NCBI GenBank assembly: GCA_035222895.1
Contig: JAVYIG010000414.1
Span: forward strand, 217,501-281,500
Length of the DNA: 64,000 nucleotides
Direction of reading: 5' to 3'
From: Strongylocentrotus droebachiensis
Taxonomy: Eukaryota > Echinodermata > Echinoidea > Camarodonta > Strongylocentrotidae
Both the position numbers and the translations under genes were made by a program. Shown here piece after piece: positions 28,446 through 42,400 of this stretch. Position 1 is the stretch's first letter, and each line of letters starts with the position of its first letter. The notes under the pieces were generated by a model that searched no databases, had not been told where the DNA came from, and saw only the letters and a program-made list of their open reading frames with translations.

Positions 28446-28569
28446 TCTGAATAGAGAAGAGAGAGAGAAGGGGTGGGGAAGAGGGGAAGGGAGAAAGGGG
28501 GAGAGAGAGAGAGAGAGAGAGAAGGGGTGAGGGAGAGAAAGGGGAGAGAGAGAAAGTGAGAGGGGGAGA

Positions 28570-28616
<47 letters not shown>

Positions 28617-28622
28617 GGGGAG
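28330..28622 (+). repeat. (GA)n-rich purine tract
   Basis: About 290 bases with almost no pyrimidines on the + strand, including a perfect GA run at about 28580-28610. Open frames here encode Ser-Leu runs and are compositional artefacts. Confidence 0.95.
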
Positions 28623-28857
28623 ATTGTGAAGAAACACAAGAAGAGGAAGTAAAAGGAATAATTAGAGAAGAAGATGTACAGCTAGCTAGCTCTCTAATTA
28701 ATCAGTTATTCTCATAACAACCAATCCTTTTCCATTGTTAATCCATGCATGTTTATATGAAACTTGAAGGAAAAAACACTTTTTGTTCTTCACGCATACT
28801 CAATATAAATGCACGGAAACAGTCCAGGCAGTGGACTAAGAGTATAGGCAGAAGATT

Positions 28858-29212
28858 ATGGCATCGTTTAACAATGTTAAATCTGAGATGCATGGCCCTA
28901 CGTGTTATCAGTGTCTGTGATATGGTGTAATATTGAAGCCCTTAAATAATTGCGCTTCAAAATGATCATGAAGTGCCTCAAAAAAAAAAAAAGTTTTACC
29001 ATACTCATATTCCCCAATAGACTGAAGTGTTTTATGAAAACCGCTAGGAAAACAAAACAAAAAAATTGAAATTTCGATTTCCAATCATTAATGTCTTCAT
29101 AATCAGACAGGCGATTGGCTTGTAAAAGTCATGGGATTCCTGACTGACCTAAACATTTATAATATGATTGCAGCATGAGCTAAATCCAGGATTTTGTTTC
29201 AGAATCTGATGC
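28858..29212 (+). repeat. TTAA MITE family A, truncated copy
   Basis: It begins TGGCATCGTTTAACAATG and follows copy 1 through TTCAGAATCTGA, then stops before the CCGGATCCCT end. The TTAA borders are lost, so this is an old fragment. Confidence 0.75.
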
Positions 29213-30978
29213 AATATTAGTGAGTCACTTTATATCATTTGTCATAAGTCATTTGTATATAAAAAGGAAATTATTTTGATAGATTGAGGAGCTCGCGCAG
29301 TGCACTCTTCAATTTGCACAGCACTCTCTTCACCCGCTCTTTCTTCCTGTCTCCTCTCCTCCTTTTGTAAGGCCGGTATCATTTCAAGCTCTGCTTACGA
29401 TATCGGTCTTCTGCATTCTCCCCCTTTTCTTTCTTTTCAAATACGATTAATTGTACTATTGATTATTTATATTTATTTATTTATATGAATTACTACTTGT
29501 ATTACTTATCATTATATTGCTAAAATGTATTCATTGTTATTTTTGTTATTGTTTATGGAAAATGCAGAAATAAAAAACTTGAAACTGAAAAAAAAAAAGG
29601 CGAGGAGATCCTTACTATACTCTGGGCAACAGAATCAATGAATTCAAATCAGGGGCAAGGTATAGAGAAAGACATGTAGACCTGACCACATGTACTATTT
29701 ATTTCAAATGTTCTTACAGAAACATAATTAGTTATTTCACATTAGCTGACAATGAAATTATTTTTTTACTTTAAATATATTTCCTATAATATTACTTTTA
29801 CACGTAAGGAATAGTGAATATATAAGAATGTCAATGTTTAGTAATGTACAATAAAATATAACTGTTCTATAAAGTAAAACTAGAAAATCAAGTTGTGACC
29901 TTTTTTTTCTACCAATCACATAGTATCTACCTCTACATAGTCAAGTTTGCAAAAGAAACACTTTATAAATTACATATTTTTATTGAGATAATACTCATTA
30001 GATTCCCCATTCATATGCCATTTTTGACAAATTGGAATAGAAAGAATTTACATTTGGACTCGAGTAGTTTGAAGTTTTTTGCCATGGAAAGAATTTGATT
30101 AACAATTCAATAAATAGTTAAACATTAAAATGTATCTCTTGTATTTTATTATTGAACTCATAAAGCACAGATGACTAGGTGATGTCACTCTATATATTAA
30201 TCTTTTAATCAACTAAATTCAATTTATTATCAATACTTTTTGTATATTCCTGAATATTTTCTCTAACCCATGTCGAATAAGAATTGGGTAGGGAACAAGA
30301 ACTTGGGATCAATTTTGCTCAGCCTTCTTAGAAAGTGAAAATGTGTTACTGCACATTTATGTCATGAGGATGTTAAACCAAATATACACATACTTGATTT
30401 ATGTATGGATCCATACATCATTAAAGTAAAAACAGTGATTATCATTCTGATTGCAGGGTTTGGATAAGTATCCATTGATTGCACAAATTAACTTCTAAAA
30501 TTGCTTTGCAGTTAAACGTGAAAAGAAGCATCTTCTCAATGAGAATATATTAAAAATAACATATACATGTAGTACTAATTAACACATTGCCTACACAAAC
30601 CAGGTTGATCCTGTATTAAAGGTGATACAAAGTTTTGGGAAATTTTGAAAATTGGGTGGATAGTGATTCTTTACAATTTTGATACAGTTGGATGCCCCTG
30701 TGGATGTATTATAAGCACTAGAAAATTTAGCCCCTAAACTACTACTGCTTTCGAGAAAAATTGAATATAAAAATTTACCGGCCGGTGCTCCCAGTAAATT
30801 CTGATAAATTTCAAATAGCGCCTACGGCCGTACAATGGTAGCTGCGACCATAATAACCTCAGAATATGTAGTTGTGATATATAATTTCCTAACAGGAACA
30901 ACTAATCAGTAGATTTTAGTCAAGAAACATTGTTTTATAGCTTAATTTATATCTTGACCTTGAGAGGGAGCTATACAA

Positions 30979-31125
30979 CATAAAGAGTTTATTATTTACA
31001 ATTTCATAACTTTAGACTCGATTTCAACCGCAAAAACGATCACTGAATATTATAGGACCGCATATGCGTCCAATATGTTCATTTGAACCAAATTCATGAC
31101 CACATACCAAAGCTTTGTATTACCT
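30979..31125 (+). repeat. 150-bp direct repeat, copy 2
   Basis: Same orientation as 27114-27263 and 3.9 kb away. Confidence 0.8.
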
Positions 31126-31340
31126 TTAAGCCTATGGAAATGAAAGAACTCAGTAGTCAATGGCTTAACTTACATGTCATTATCAAAGATCCAATCCAAT
31201 CTATTTGCTGTGGCTAAATTAAAAAAAAATAGAATCTCAAATTAACTAAAATAGTTCTACTTCAAATAATCCTATTCTGTATACTATTACAGAAATCTAA
31301 ACATTATTGCAACTATACTTTTTAAAGGAATTATAAAGTA

Positions 31341-31764
31341 CCGTATATAACGGTGTATAAACCGCACTTTTTTGCCGCCGAAAAAAATTCAAAGTCGGGG
31401 GTGCGGTTTATACACGGTACACCAAAAAAAAAAAAAAAAAAAATTTTTTTTTTTTTTTTTTTTTTTAAGTTTCAATTTATGCCCCTCCACCTGGCGCTAT
31501 GCCTGGCAATGTCTCCCAGCTCGGTAATCGGTGTGTTGACTCACCACTCGGAAACTAGAACAACACTCAAATTTGTCTGTCATCTAGTTGGTTTGAAAGT
31601 AATCTTTCTGATAGATCTCAATATGTAGACCTAGTTTATAATAATAATTCCTCCAATTTTTCTTCTATTACATGGTGTACCACAAGGTTCTATCCTAGGT
31701 CCCTACTGTTTTTTAATTTACAGTACCGTAATGATCTTACACAAAAAAAAAAAAAAAAAAAAAA

Positions 31765-31800
<36 letters not shown>

Positions 31801-31858
31801 GGCGAAAAAGAGGGGTGCGGTTAATACACGAGGGCGGTTTATACAACGTTATTTACGG
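31341..31858 (+). mobile_element. TA-flanked element with captured RT fragment, copy 3
   Basis: TA borders at 31339-31340 and 31859-31860. The outer ends have drifted (CCGTATATAACGGTGTATAA). The RT piece (about 31492-31730) shows PGNVSQLGNRCVDS and a GVPQGSILG region broken by small indels. Paired poly(A)/poly(T) runs flank it. Confidence 0.85.
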
Positions 31859-32876
31859 TAAAGGAAAAATTTGCTATACAAACCTACAATGAACTTAACA
31901 CAATCATAGAAAAGAAAATCAAAGAAATACAAGTGATATTTTCAAGGATTGCATTATGTACAGCATGTTCTCCATTGATTCGATCATATTTCAGTGAATG
32001 ATGAGAAACAGTATCAAAGTTTACCAATATACTCTACACCTTATTTCATCTTGACTCTAGTACGTACATTACATGTCATCATTAAGTTTCCCTTACTGCA
32101 TTCAAAATATCTGTATTAAAGTCCATGTAAGACAGCAACATAGCTACCATAACAGTACTGCTTGACCAACTCTGGTTCGAAAGTGTGCAACACATAGGAA
32201 TGCTGACAGGACCTGGCCTCCCCCCCCCCTCCCCCACCCCACCATGACCTTTGACCCTGCAAGATCTCACCAAATTGGCCCAGTTTATTTGATATCCCTT
32301 AAAAATTTAGAGTATCTCTTGTTCACACATATGATACTATGACACCTAGAAATAAAAGGTGGTATTTCTCTCCAATCCATTATGAAACAAACATGGGCAA
32401 TGTTTTTGGAGGAATCCCTTCCATGGCTTATAAATATTTGTGAAAATACAAGCAGGCTAATAATTGACTTATGATGGACTATATTTGAATGCACTGTACA
32501 TTTAACTCCAAAGGGAACATGCATATAGCGTAGAATATACAATAATTTCCTTTCTAACTTTGTTGAAAAACACAGGAATAACAGACATCAAATTCACTCT
32601 AATATTACAAAGTGTTCAAGATAATACAATCTGATAGATTCATGCATAAGAATATGTATATCCATTCTTCTAAAAAAAGAGTACTTTGCATTAATTTGAT
32701 AACTATATGTATACACAGAGATCATATAACATTATTTCATACAATATATCATATCTTCATCAATATGTGTATCCATTCATCTAAAAAAAAGAGAGTACTT
32801 TGCATGAATGTAATAAACATTTGTATACACGGAGATCATATAACATTATTTCATACAATATATCATATCTTCATTA

Positions 32877-32945
32877 TTATTATTATTATTATTTATATAC
32901 TGCGCTTTTCCGAGAGCGGCCCAAAGCGCTTACAACAAGAAGAAT
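32877..32945 (-). repeat. SINE 3' end fragment
   Basis: On the - strand it reads GTAAGCGCTTTGGGCCGC to GCGCAGTATATAAATAATAA plus ATA/ATT repeats. Only the tail is present. Confidence 0.65.
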
Positions 32946-33404
32946 CCTACAAAATTTTCTTAAAATGTAATCATTATCATTATAGGTCACATTTCACACC
33001 CGTTGGTGTCTCTTCATATTTACATTGTCAATGCTTGATAGTTTGAAACTTTGCCAAAGAAGGGGTCATTTTCCGGGCATGTTCGTCTATTTGAAAATAG
33101 GGGCATTTTCTTTTTAATGATCTATACAAATTTCACAAAAAAAGTTCATTTATTTCAAAGAGGCACATTCAACTCGAAAAGCATAAGGCAAATTCCGCAA
33201 AAATAAGGTACTTTTTGTGAATGTTTAAGCAAGGTTAAATTTACTGGGAGCCCATTTTGTACCGTTTTTAGCCAAAAAGTGGTAATAGTTTGGTGGAAAA
33301 TATTCTTCAAAGACTGCAAATAGGGGGTAATTTCTAACTTCACTTGCAATCATGCTTTACCCCCTTGGAATATGACGTGACACCACCAGACAATTCCCAT
33401 CCCA

Positions 33405-36400
33405 TCAATTGATTTTTATTTCCGGTGCTCTCTTATTCTCATCAGGCCGCTTGACAGGCAAGAAAAATGGAGGCACTGGCAGCTGGCTTACGGCATCATA
33501 CAGAGGGCAGTCTTTAAACAGACAGGGAAGATCAGCCCAGATATACCTGACGGCCACCGAGAGACTAGGACAGGGGTCTTCAATGAAGATAGTGGCACTG
33601 TCAAAGAGCTCCATTGTATTGGTTGGTACCCAAGAGGTGTTGCCTTGTATGGGACAATCAATGAATGATGATGCACAGCATACCTACAGGTAATCAAAGA
33701 GATAAAATGTACAAGTTATAAATACATATAGATGCAGATTTAGGACAGCATTAATTACTTGAAATAGCTAGGCCTGCATGTGTACATTATGTTCAACATG
33801 ATATCATCTGATTGGATCCTTAAAGATAAAGTTGATTCTGGTCATGCGATTGTATTGTGAAAGAAACGGTGAGGAATTGATCAGAAAAGGTTGATCATCT
33901 AGCATATAAGTATTGGTGTGTACTGCAAGGTTCTGGAATCATCAAAATGATAACCAAATTGGCCCAGTCTTGGTAAAGTTACAAGCGCTGTACACAGAAA
34001 TATGTATATGGGACTACACAAACATGTGTCGTAAAAATCTGTCCCGATTTTTATGCTGTTACTTGAAATATTTAGAATATTAAGGCATTTGAAGAGCCAT
34101 GCTTTTCAGGAAACATTTGTTATCTGATGTTCTTCCAGACTTGCATAATAACAATGATAACGCTCACAAATTATTGTTCACCTCTTCCCAGAACTTAACC
34201 TTCTCTTTAAAGACGTCCAGCCAAACTCTTTAACACAATGTAACGCCCTTGTGGTTTCAAACAGACAATATCTTTCTTTATTATCAGAGAGTCCAGTTAC
34301 CAATCGAAAGGGTCAAAGGAAAAAAGAATAATAATTCAATAGCTTGTGGCAAAAAGGTCTTTGAAAATCTCTATTTTTAAAGAGCCTGATTGTCCATATA
34401 TAATAGCAAGTTTAAAACCAACCAATTTCATTTTATTATATCATATTGGTAACTAAATTTACATGTGTAGGCATAGCACTAAACAAGAACAAGATCTTGG
34501 AAATACATGTTAAGACTATTTTTAGCTAAATGTTACCTAAACGTAATCATTTAGAACCAGAAAATAAAAAGTGTCTGACACAATCAAATTAAAATGTAAT
34601 ATATTTGCAATTAGATTTCATCAAATATACTATTAAATCACTTGATAAAAATAATTTCTTCTCTGGCTAATAAAGACACTCCAAATCAAACATCTCCTCC
34701 CAATATTTCTCACTTAAACTGACATAATTTCAATTCTGATTAATCACTATGTAACTAAAAAAGTAGTGGTATTTCGGAATTTAAGTCGAATCCTGTAAAT
34801 AAATTAAAAAATTGTATGCATGAATAATAGTAAATTTTGCCTACGGTTTAGATGTGTAGAAGTGTAGTGCTGTGGCATCACTGAATTTTCAAAATTTACA
34901 AAAAAATTCTTGAAGTGAAAATGGTCGTCTCTGGTTTTACAGAATGGTCATGAGATATATCTTACATCAAACCCGTTCTTATTGTTCATCTTGAGCTTTG
35001 CTTTGCCTTGGTCGAACTGAAGCAAGAGAGAAGTCGGTGGAAGATAGGAGACATTGCTAGGGAAGGGGCCTTGGAAGGTGGTGTAGTTCTCTCCATAAGC
35101 CACAGCTCGGGCACCTAATAGCAGTCTGGCCGACACGTCCTCTTTGTCACGAGGGTGGACACTAGATGAAGGAAGAGAAGACAAACAAAATGTTACTAGA
35201 TCCTAACCTTACTGGTTACTACTGATAATAATAATGATGATGACCATGATGACGATGACGGCGATGATAATAATCCATTCTTATATAGAGCACTGATGTA
35301 ATATCCCTATGCACTTCCAAAGAGCTTCTGGAAATGATTACCCCGGCTTTAGCTCCAAGAGCTATTATTAGCACAAAGTGCATTTCAAGGAATAATCCTA
35401 CCATGTACCCATTTGGCTTATATACCTGGGTTGAGAGTGGCAAATGCTGATTTGCTAAAGGACTTCAGTGCTGTGGCAGGGATTTCTAACTTCTAGTTTT
35501 CAAGCTTTTTCAGGGATGTTCCTGGATAGTGAACTTACTAGTAACTGATAATAATGATAATAATAAATTTGGTCTTATATGGCCAAGGTAGCCACAACGG
35601 TATAAATACTGCTCTTCCTGTGGGCCCTGTGCCAGGGACATATTTAATATACCTTGGTTGAAAGGGATAACGTGGAAAAAACACTTTGTTCAAGGATGGA
35701 AGCGCTGAGCAAGGATCGAACCTGGGACCTCCCGTAGGAGAATCAATAATCCTCGCCAAAAATACCATGTTGCTCCAACAAAAAGATGAGAATAACACTT
35801 GGTTATTTAAATTAATTCACACCTTATTCAATTTTATTTGTCTTGTTATACTAGCTAAAGCTAGTTTAACAATTTAACCAAGCATTCATAGAAAGTCCAT
35901 AAAAAATTCTACACGTTAAAGGTATGTTGCAGCCAACCTCAAATGCTGTAGAACTTTGCAGGAATTATGAATGTGTCATGTATGTCCTATCTGTGAAATT
36001 TAAACGTTAGCAGTGTCCTCATATTCAAATTATGCAAGGATACCCGTTTACTTGCTAGACTTCACTGTCAGACACTATTGAGTGACTGACTGGCTTTTTT
36101 TCTTCTTTGCTAATAACATACATGAAAAGAGTTGTAAAGGGTACATGAGCATTTGTCTACATCAATAACCCACTTCTTGTGATGGCCAAGATTAAACTGA
36201 TTGAATCTTTGCGCAGCATAAAACGTATGACCAATCGGTACAATTGTCTGAAAATCAAGACTATTACTTTTGGGCTCTATAGCCCTAAAGTCGATTTGAC
36301 AACTAATAGTCGTTATTTTCCCACTTGAAGACATTTTCAAGCCCCACCTTTTTTAGGGAAGTTCTAAATTAGTATTATCTTTCAAATGCAGTTGGAATTT

Positions 36401-39400
36401 AACTTTTTCATTTTTTGGGCCTGCAAATGGGACATAGTACCTTTAATGTGATATGTGCTTCAATGAAAAATCTTTTGTTGAGTGGTTTGAACACTGTGGG
36501 TGAAGGTTCAAAGGGCATGGGTTTAAAGTTCAGACACAGCACTGTACCTTAAAGAAAGGGATATGACTGTGTCATGTACATGTAGCTAGATTCAATCATT
36601 GTTCAAAATCATATTTGCACTAGATAATCAATATAGGTGTTTCCTTCTCATACCCTTTTTTCCTGGAGGATTTGTGTGTGTATGTGTATGTGGGCTAAGA
36701 TATGATTATCTATATCCATATTGTAGGAGGAATGGGTAGCAATGTTGATTTAAAGGGATCCGGTAACTTTGTCTCAGATTCTGAAATAAAATTCTGGATT
36801 TAGCTCATGATGCAATGATAATTATGAACCTTTAGGTCAGTCAGGAACCCCATGACTTTTACAAGCCGATCGCCTGTCTGATTATCAAGATATTTATGAT
36901 TGGAATTACAAATGTTGAAAACCGTTCGCCTGACGGTTTTCATAACACTACAGTCTATTGGGAAAAACGAGTATGGTAAAACCGGTCACTCAAAGATTTT
37001 TACTTTTTTGAGGCACTTCTTGATCATTTTGAAGCGCAATTTTTTTAGAACTTCAATATTACACCATATCACAGACAATGATAACACGTAGGGCCGTGTA
37101 TCTCAGATTTAACATTGTTAAACGATCCCTTTAAAGGTGAAAGCATACACAGGTCAGTATTTGTATTCATACTTTTGTAAATATCTACGGTAGACATAAC
37201 GCTGTTTTGTACCCAGGTTTCTTTTGTGTGACGATCCGAGACACATCCAACCACTGTTGAAAGGATGAATTTTCAAACAAACAATATGTCAGTCTGTCAT
37301 ATTAGATGTTCAATGATATATATTTGATGCAGTTACAGTGCACAGTCTTTACTCCTTGTGAAGCATTCTTTCTACAGGAGAGTATCTGCATTAAGGTATT
37401 AATCTTCATTCGCCACTCTCCACCCAGGTGTAGTAAATGGTAACCCGGTAGGAGGAAATTCCTTGAATCCTTGAGTACCTTAACATAGTAGCTTGGCTAA
37501 ACCGCAGTAATAGCATGATTACACAGCTCTTTTTTTTCTTCCACAATAAACTATCAAAAATGTAAATTCAGTGCATGGATTTGTGACATCTCTTGAGATG
37601 GGTGAGAGCAACCAGTGGCATGAATGGCCTTTAATAGTTCAAGTCCAACTTAGGTTGATCCTATTCTTTGTGAAACACTCCCCCAGGTCAAGACGTCTGA
37701 GATCCTGCAGGGTCAAATGTCTAATGTTTAAAAGGGTCAGGTACATAGCCAAAGTGAGGAAATGCTATCCAACAAAGATATGGTGAAGAAGTGGAGGGGG
37801 GGGGGGGCAAAAGTCATAACCCCTCGGCAGAGGGAAAATGTTGACTTCAATAAATGATGATGATGATGATGAACAAGACAAGAGAAGAACTTACGGTCCA
37901 TGGGGAGATTTGAGATCGGGTAGATCGATGGCTACTGCCATGAAGACATCTGGCATGAGTGGATTAGGGACATAGCCGTAGTCTGCAGTCTGGTGCCATC
38001 GTAGAGCAGTGAAGTTAGCATTGCCAGGGTATTCTGAGTTACAGAGCTTCATCAAGAAAACAACGGGCAGAGGATGATTACGATAGTAGGTACCGGATAT
38101 ACATATATCACTGCCAAATAATCTAAAACTCAAACTCATGTATTAAGCATGTATAGCCTATAAGATGTTCCTTAACTTCTATCTTCATCATACTCTAATA
38201 ATTACCACAAAATAAAAGCCTGCATGAGCTCAATCATAATTATTGATGGAATAGAAAAAGCTTCTAGAATTGACTCTAGTCGAGGATTCTCAGTGGATAC
38301 AGCTTGCACAGAATAAATAGCACTTCTATGTCATAAATTTTAAACATCATATCGAAAAAAGTTCTCTCAAATATTTCAGTGGGCTTTTATTGTACGATTA
38401 TATTAGATTCTATGACACATGTGTGCTGACAAAATGAAATGGGTCTTATTCTTCCAATTAGGTACGACAATTAAAGAAAAGAAATGTTCAGCCTGTTCCG
38501 TAGCAGTTTTTAAATGATCTAAGCGCAAAACGCTTTGCATAGGACCTTTGCTGCTCATTGCCATCCATGGTTTTACCACTTCATACATCAGAATAGGTCT
38601 TAAGAGGTTAAAGTAAGGTGGCCTACCTGGACAAAGCCAAAAGGAAACTGTGGATTCATGACTCCTCCAGTGCTGGAATACCACTGCTTTCTCCAGCTAG
38701 TAATCATCTGAGGAAAGAGGCAGTTGTAGGTGGATGGGTCGTGAACAGCATTATCTTCACCTGAAGAGGAAATGTCATACATAGAGAGATATGTTACATG
38801 GAGTAACGATCGCATTAAAGAGAGATGACATAATGATCACTATGTTCTGTCCCAACGACCAACAAAACCAAACCAAACACAGCTTCACTATTTATAGGCT
38901 CTTTAAAGGGATCCGGTAACTTTGTCTCAGATTCTGAAACAAAATTCTGGATTTAGCTCATGATGCAATGATAATTATAAACCTTTAGGTCAGTCAGGAA
39001 CCCCACGACTTTTACAAGCCGATCGCCTGTCTGATTATCAAGATATTTATGATCGGAATTACAAATTTTGAAAACCGTTCGCCTGATGGTTTTCATAACA
39101 CTACAGTCTATTGGGGAAAACGAGTATGGTAAAACCGGTCACTCAAAGATTTTTACTTTTTTGAGGCACTTCTTGATCATTTTGAAGCACGATTTTTTTA
39201 GGGCTTCAATATTACACCATATCACAGACACTGATAACATGTAGAGCCGTGTATCTCAGATTTAACATTGTTAAATGATCCCTTTAACACAATCATATTA
39301 ATAAATGGTGTGTTTGTAGTATAGGTCCATCTCACGCCAAAGCAGATAAAACCTTTGATGCTCATATTAAGGAGTGGATGGATCATGGCATTCCAGAGGA

Positions 39401-42400
39401 CACTATGACCTTGTGGCCCACCAACCAGTGATTCTTACCTTGATACCAGATAGCACCCTTGATGCTTATATTGAGTAGTGGATGGATCATGGCATTCCAG
39501 AGGACACTATGTCTTTGCGGTCCGCCAACCAGTGATTCTTACCTTGATACCAGATAGCACCCTTGATGCTTATATTGAGGAGTGGATGGATCATGGCATT
39601 CCAGAGGACACTATGACCTTGCGGCCCACCAACCAGTGATTCTTACCTTGATATCAGATAGCACCCTTGATGCTTATATTGAGGAGTGGATGGATCATGG
39701 CATTCCAGAGGACACTATGACCTTGTGGCCCACCAACCAGTGATTCTTACCTTGATACCAGATAGCACCCTTGATGCTCATATTGAGGAGTGGATTGATC
39801 ATGGCATTCCAGAGGACACTATGTCCTTGCGGTCCGGCAACAAGATGCGACACATTTCCATTGTAGGTCTTCTCTATGCTTGATGGCGATGTCTTATTCA
39901 ACTTGACTTGATTACCGAACCTATGAATTTACAAACAATAAAACTATTATTAAAATGCATCTGGAATGTTTAAATACATAAGCACAAAAACAACAGACAA
40001 GTGTGCATTGTTAGTAGTAGATAGAAATATCCATGAAAATGAGATACAAGATATGTAAACACATTTACTGATAAGGGCCTTCAAAAGTGAAAGCTTAAGT
40101 AACATCGGTAGCCATAGTGAAAAGGTGTTTGATGTATTCTTTTGACAAATAAATCCCTGTATGGTCTATTTAGAGAAATGAAAGAATGAAGGCAAAGTTA
40201 TTGAAAGAAATATATATCAACAGCGTTTTGCTTAGGCTACCACATGAGGTTACCAAAGTTGCAATTATCAATACTTAATCACCAAGGAATCGTAAAGAGA
40301 AAATATCTGATGACAGTCTTTTCTCATGTATAATGTTTTCTTTTTTAACTTTCACACTTGGATGGGCACATTCATTTAACCACTGGAAGGTCTGATTGAG
40401 AAAATTGCAAGGATCGAAAAGCAGCCATTCAAAAGTTAATGAATATGTGCATCTGTAAGAATATTTCGTTCAACAATGGAAACAAAATAATGAGATACAA
40501 TGGGGAGGATTGAGCTCTGGATGTCAACTGTAGTCTCAGGACTGCATGGTTTTGACAGGCACGGTCAAGATGCCTCTCCTTTCCACCCAACATCATGGAC
40601 AAGCCTTAGGATACCTCTTATGCTCATCAACATATGAAGGGCCAGATGCCCAATTTTTGCAATTTTCTTTCAAAGACTGATTTACTGTTATATGGCTATG
40701 CTTATGCATGCATGAATGGTATGATTTCACTTGCATATCATCTTAAAGGTAGGCGTTACTACTGCAGCTAGAAGGGATTAGACCACACAGCGAGCCATCG
40801 AGGTCACTGTGACAGGTGGCTATCTCATTAACTCAGCTCTCATTTAACATAAGAAAAAGAGGATCATGGGGGACCAACAGGCACTGATTTGGGAAGTTTT
40901 CTATATAGAGGGAGCAAGTAGCTACAAGTAGGACAGTGTGCCTTTAAAGACCAATTTGTTTTTATTTTGATATATGAAAGGCAAATTTATATCAAATATA
41001 TTTAAAAATCTTAACTATACATACATTGTCCATTTTCTGTCTTTGCTATTACTTAATAGCCAAAATTCAACAAAGAAACAAAGAATAAAAACCTAAATTA
41101 ACGTATGATAATAATGTGTAAAACCCAAAGGCACCACATGGATTATTTGTTCACACATTTTGATTACCTGTCACTGTCTTCCTTTTTCCCTGGAGATGAA
41201 ATATTACAGGTTTTAAGCGCTTCAGGAGGTGACCATGCTTCCGCAGGCGTACCACCCCAGTTTGTAGAAATCAAACCAATAGGGTATTTAAGATGTTCAT
41301 GAAGGTCTCGTCCAAAAAACCAACAAACAGCTGAGAAATAGGTAAAACTGGTAGTCTGACCACCCAGAGAATCTACAAGATAGATAAAAATGATTATTTG
41401 TTTGCATGTCTCTTTCTTCCTTTCTGTCTGGCGATGAAATATTACAGGTTTTAAGCACTTCGGGAGATAACCATGCTTCCGCAGGCGTACCACCCCAGTT
41501 TGTAGAAATCAAACCAATAGGATGTTTAAGGGTTCGTAAAGGTCTCGCCCAAAGAACCAACAAACAGCAGAGAAATACAATTCAAAGTTGGTATTCTGAC
41601 CACCCAGAGAATCTACAAGATAGATTTAGAAATAGGTTTAGTGTGATTAGAAATTCAGTAAAGAATAAAGGCACATAGTAGTAATTGTTTAGGCAAATCA
41701 AGGAATAAAAGTCATAGAGTGATTTGTTAAACATATTTTTTTTGAATGAAATCAATGTTAATTATCTTCACTTTAGCCCACAATCATCCATCACAGCCAG
41801 GTTTTCTCATGCAACTAAATTCTGCTTTAAAGCCCTAATATTCTCAGTACTGTCCACAAAGAGTGGACAGTCTTGTTCTTCTCATTAATTAACTTTAAAA
41901 TGCCTTTGTTTTATGTATAGTAGAGGCTACAACTCTATGGTATTACGAGACATTGTATCAGAAAATGCTGACTTGCTTTCTTAAGACCATGTATCATGAG
42001 TACAAATGTTATATTTCAATACGGAAACCCTCTTTTTACAACAAGCAAAATGAACAAATGAATAAAGAAATGAATAAAGAAATGAATACCCGTTAAGTAA
42101 AATAGATAAATTAATGAAAGAGTGAATGAATGAGTGAGTGGGTAGGTGAGTAGATGGGTGGGTGAGTGGGTGAGTGGGTGGGTGGGTTGGCGAGTGGTTG
42201 GTTGAGTGGGTGAGTGGTTGGTTGGGTGGGTGAGTGGTTGGTTGGGTGGGTGAGTGGTTGGTTGGGTGGGTGAGTGAGTGGGTGAGTGAGTGGGTTGGTG
42301 GGTGAGTGGGTGGGTGAGTGAGTTGGTGGGTGGGGTGGGTGAGTGAGTCGGTGAGTGAGTGGGTGGGTGAGTGAGTGGGAGGGTGGGTGGGTGAGTGGGT

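Larger units (their letters stand above)
26695..33404. other. PIP4P upstream / SIAE-1 downstream intergenic region
   Basis: No coding exon was recognised. It holds the PIP4P promoter side (no TATA box or CACGTG seen), direct repeats (27114, 30979), GAAA and GA tracts, a truncated family A MITE (28858), the third RT-carrying element (31341) and a SINE tail (32877). SIAE-1 transcription ends into its right part; an AATAAA on the - strand lies at 33149-33154, about 250 bases past the stop. Confidence 0.5.

Noticed and set aside
28292-28639. Two overlapping - strand open frames of more than 100 codons
   Set aside because: They are Ser/Leu runs translated from a GA/CT tract and have no exon signals.
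35700-35750. Possible tRNA gene (good B-box)
   Set aside because: No A-box at the right distance and no cloverleaf; the ATT tail marks it as a SINE.
38046-38060. Alternative SIAE-1 exon 8 acceptor at AACTCAG
   Set aside because: It would begin the exon in the wrong phase after exon 7; the GATGAAG acceptor before LCNSEYPG keeps the frame.
39686-39883. + strand frame across the exon 6 array
   Set aside because: It is the antisense shadow of the repeated SIAE-1 exon 6.
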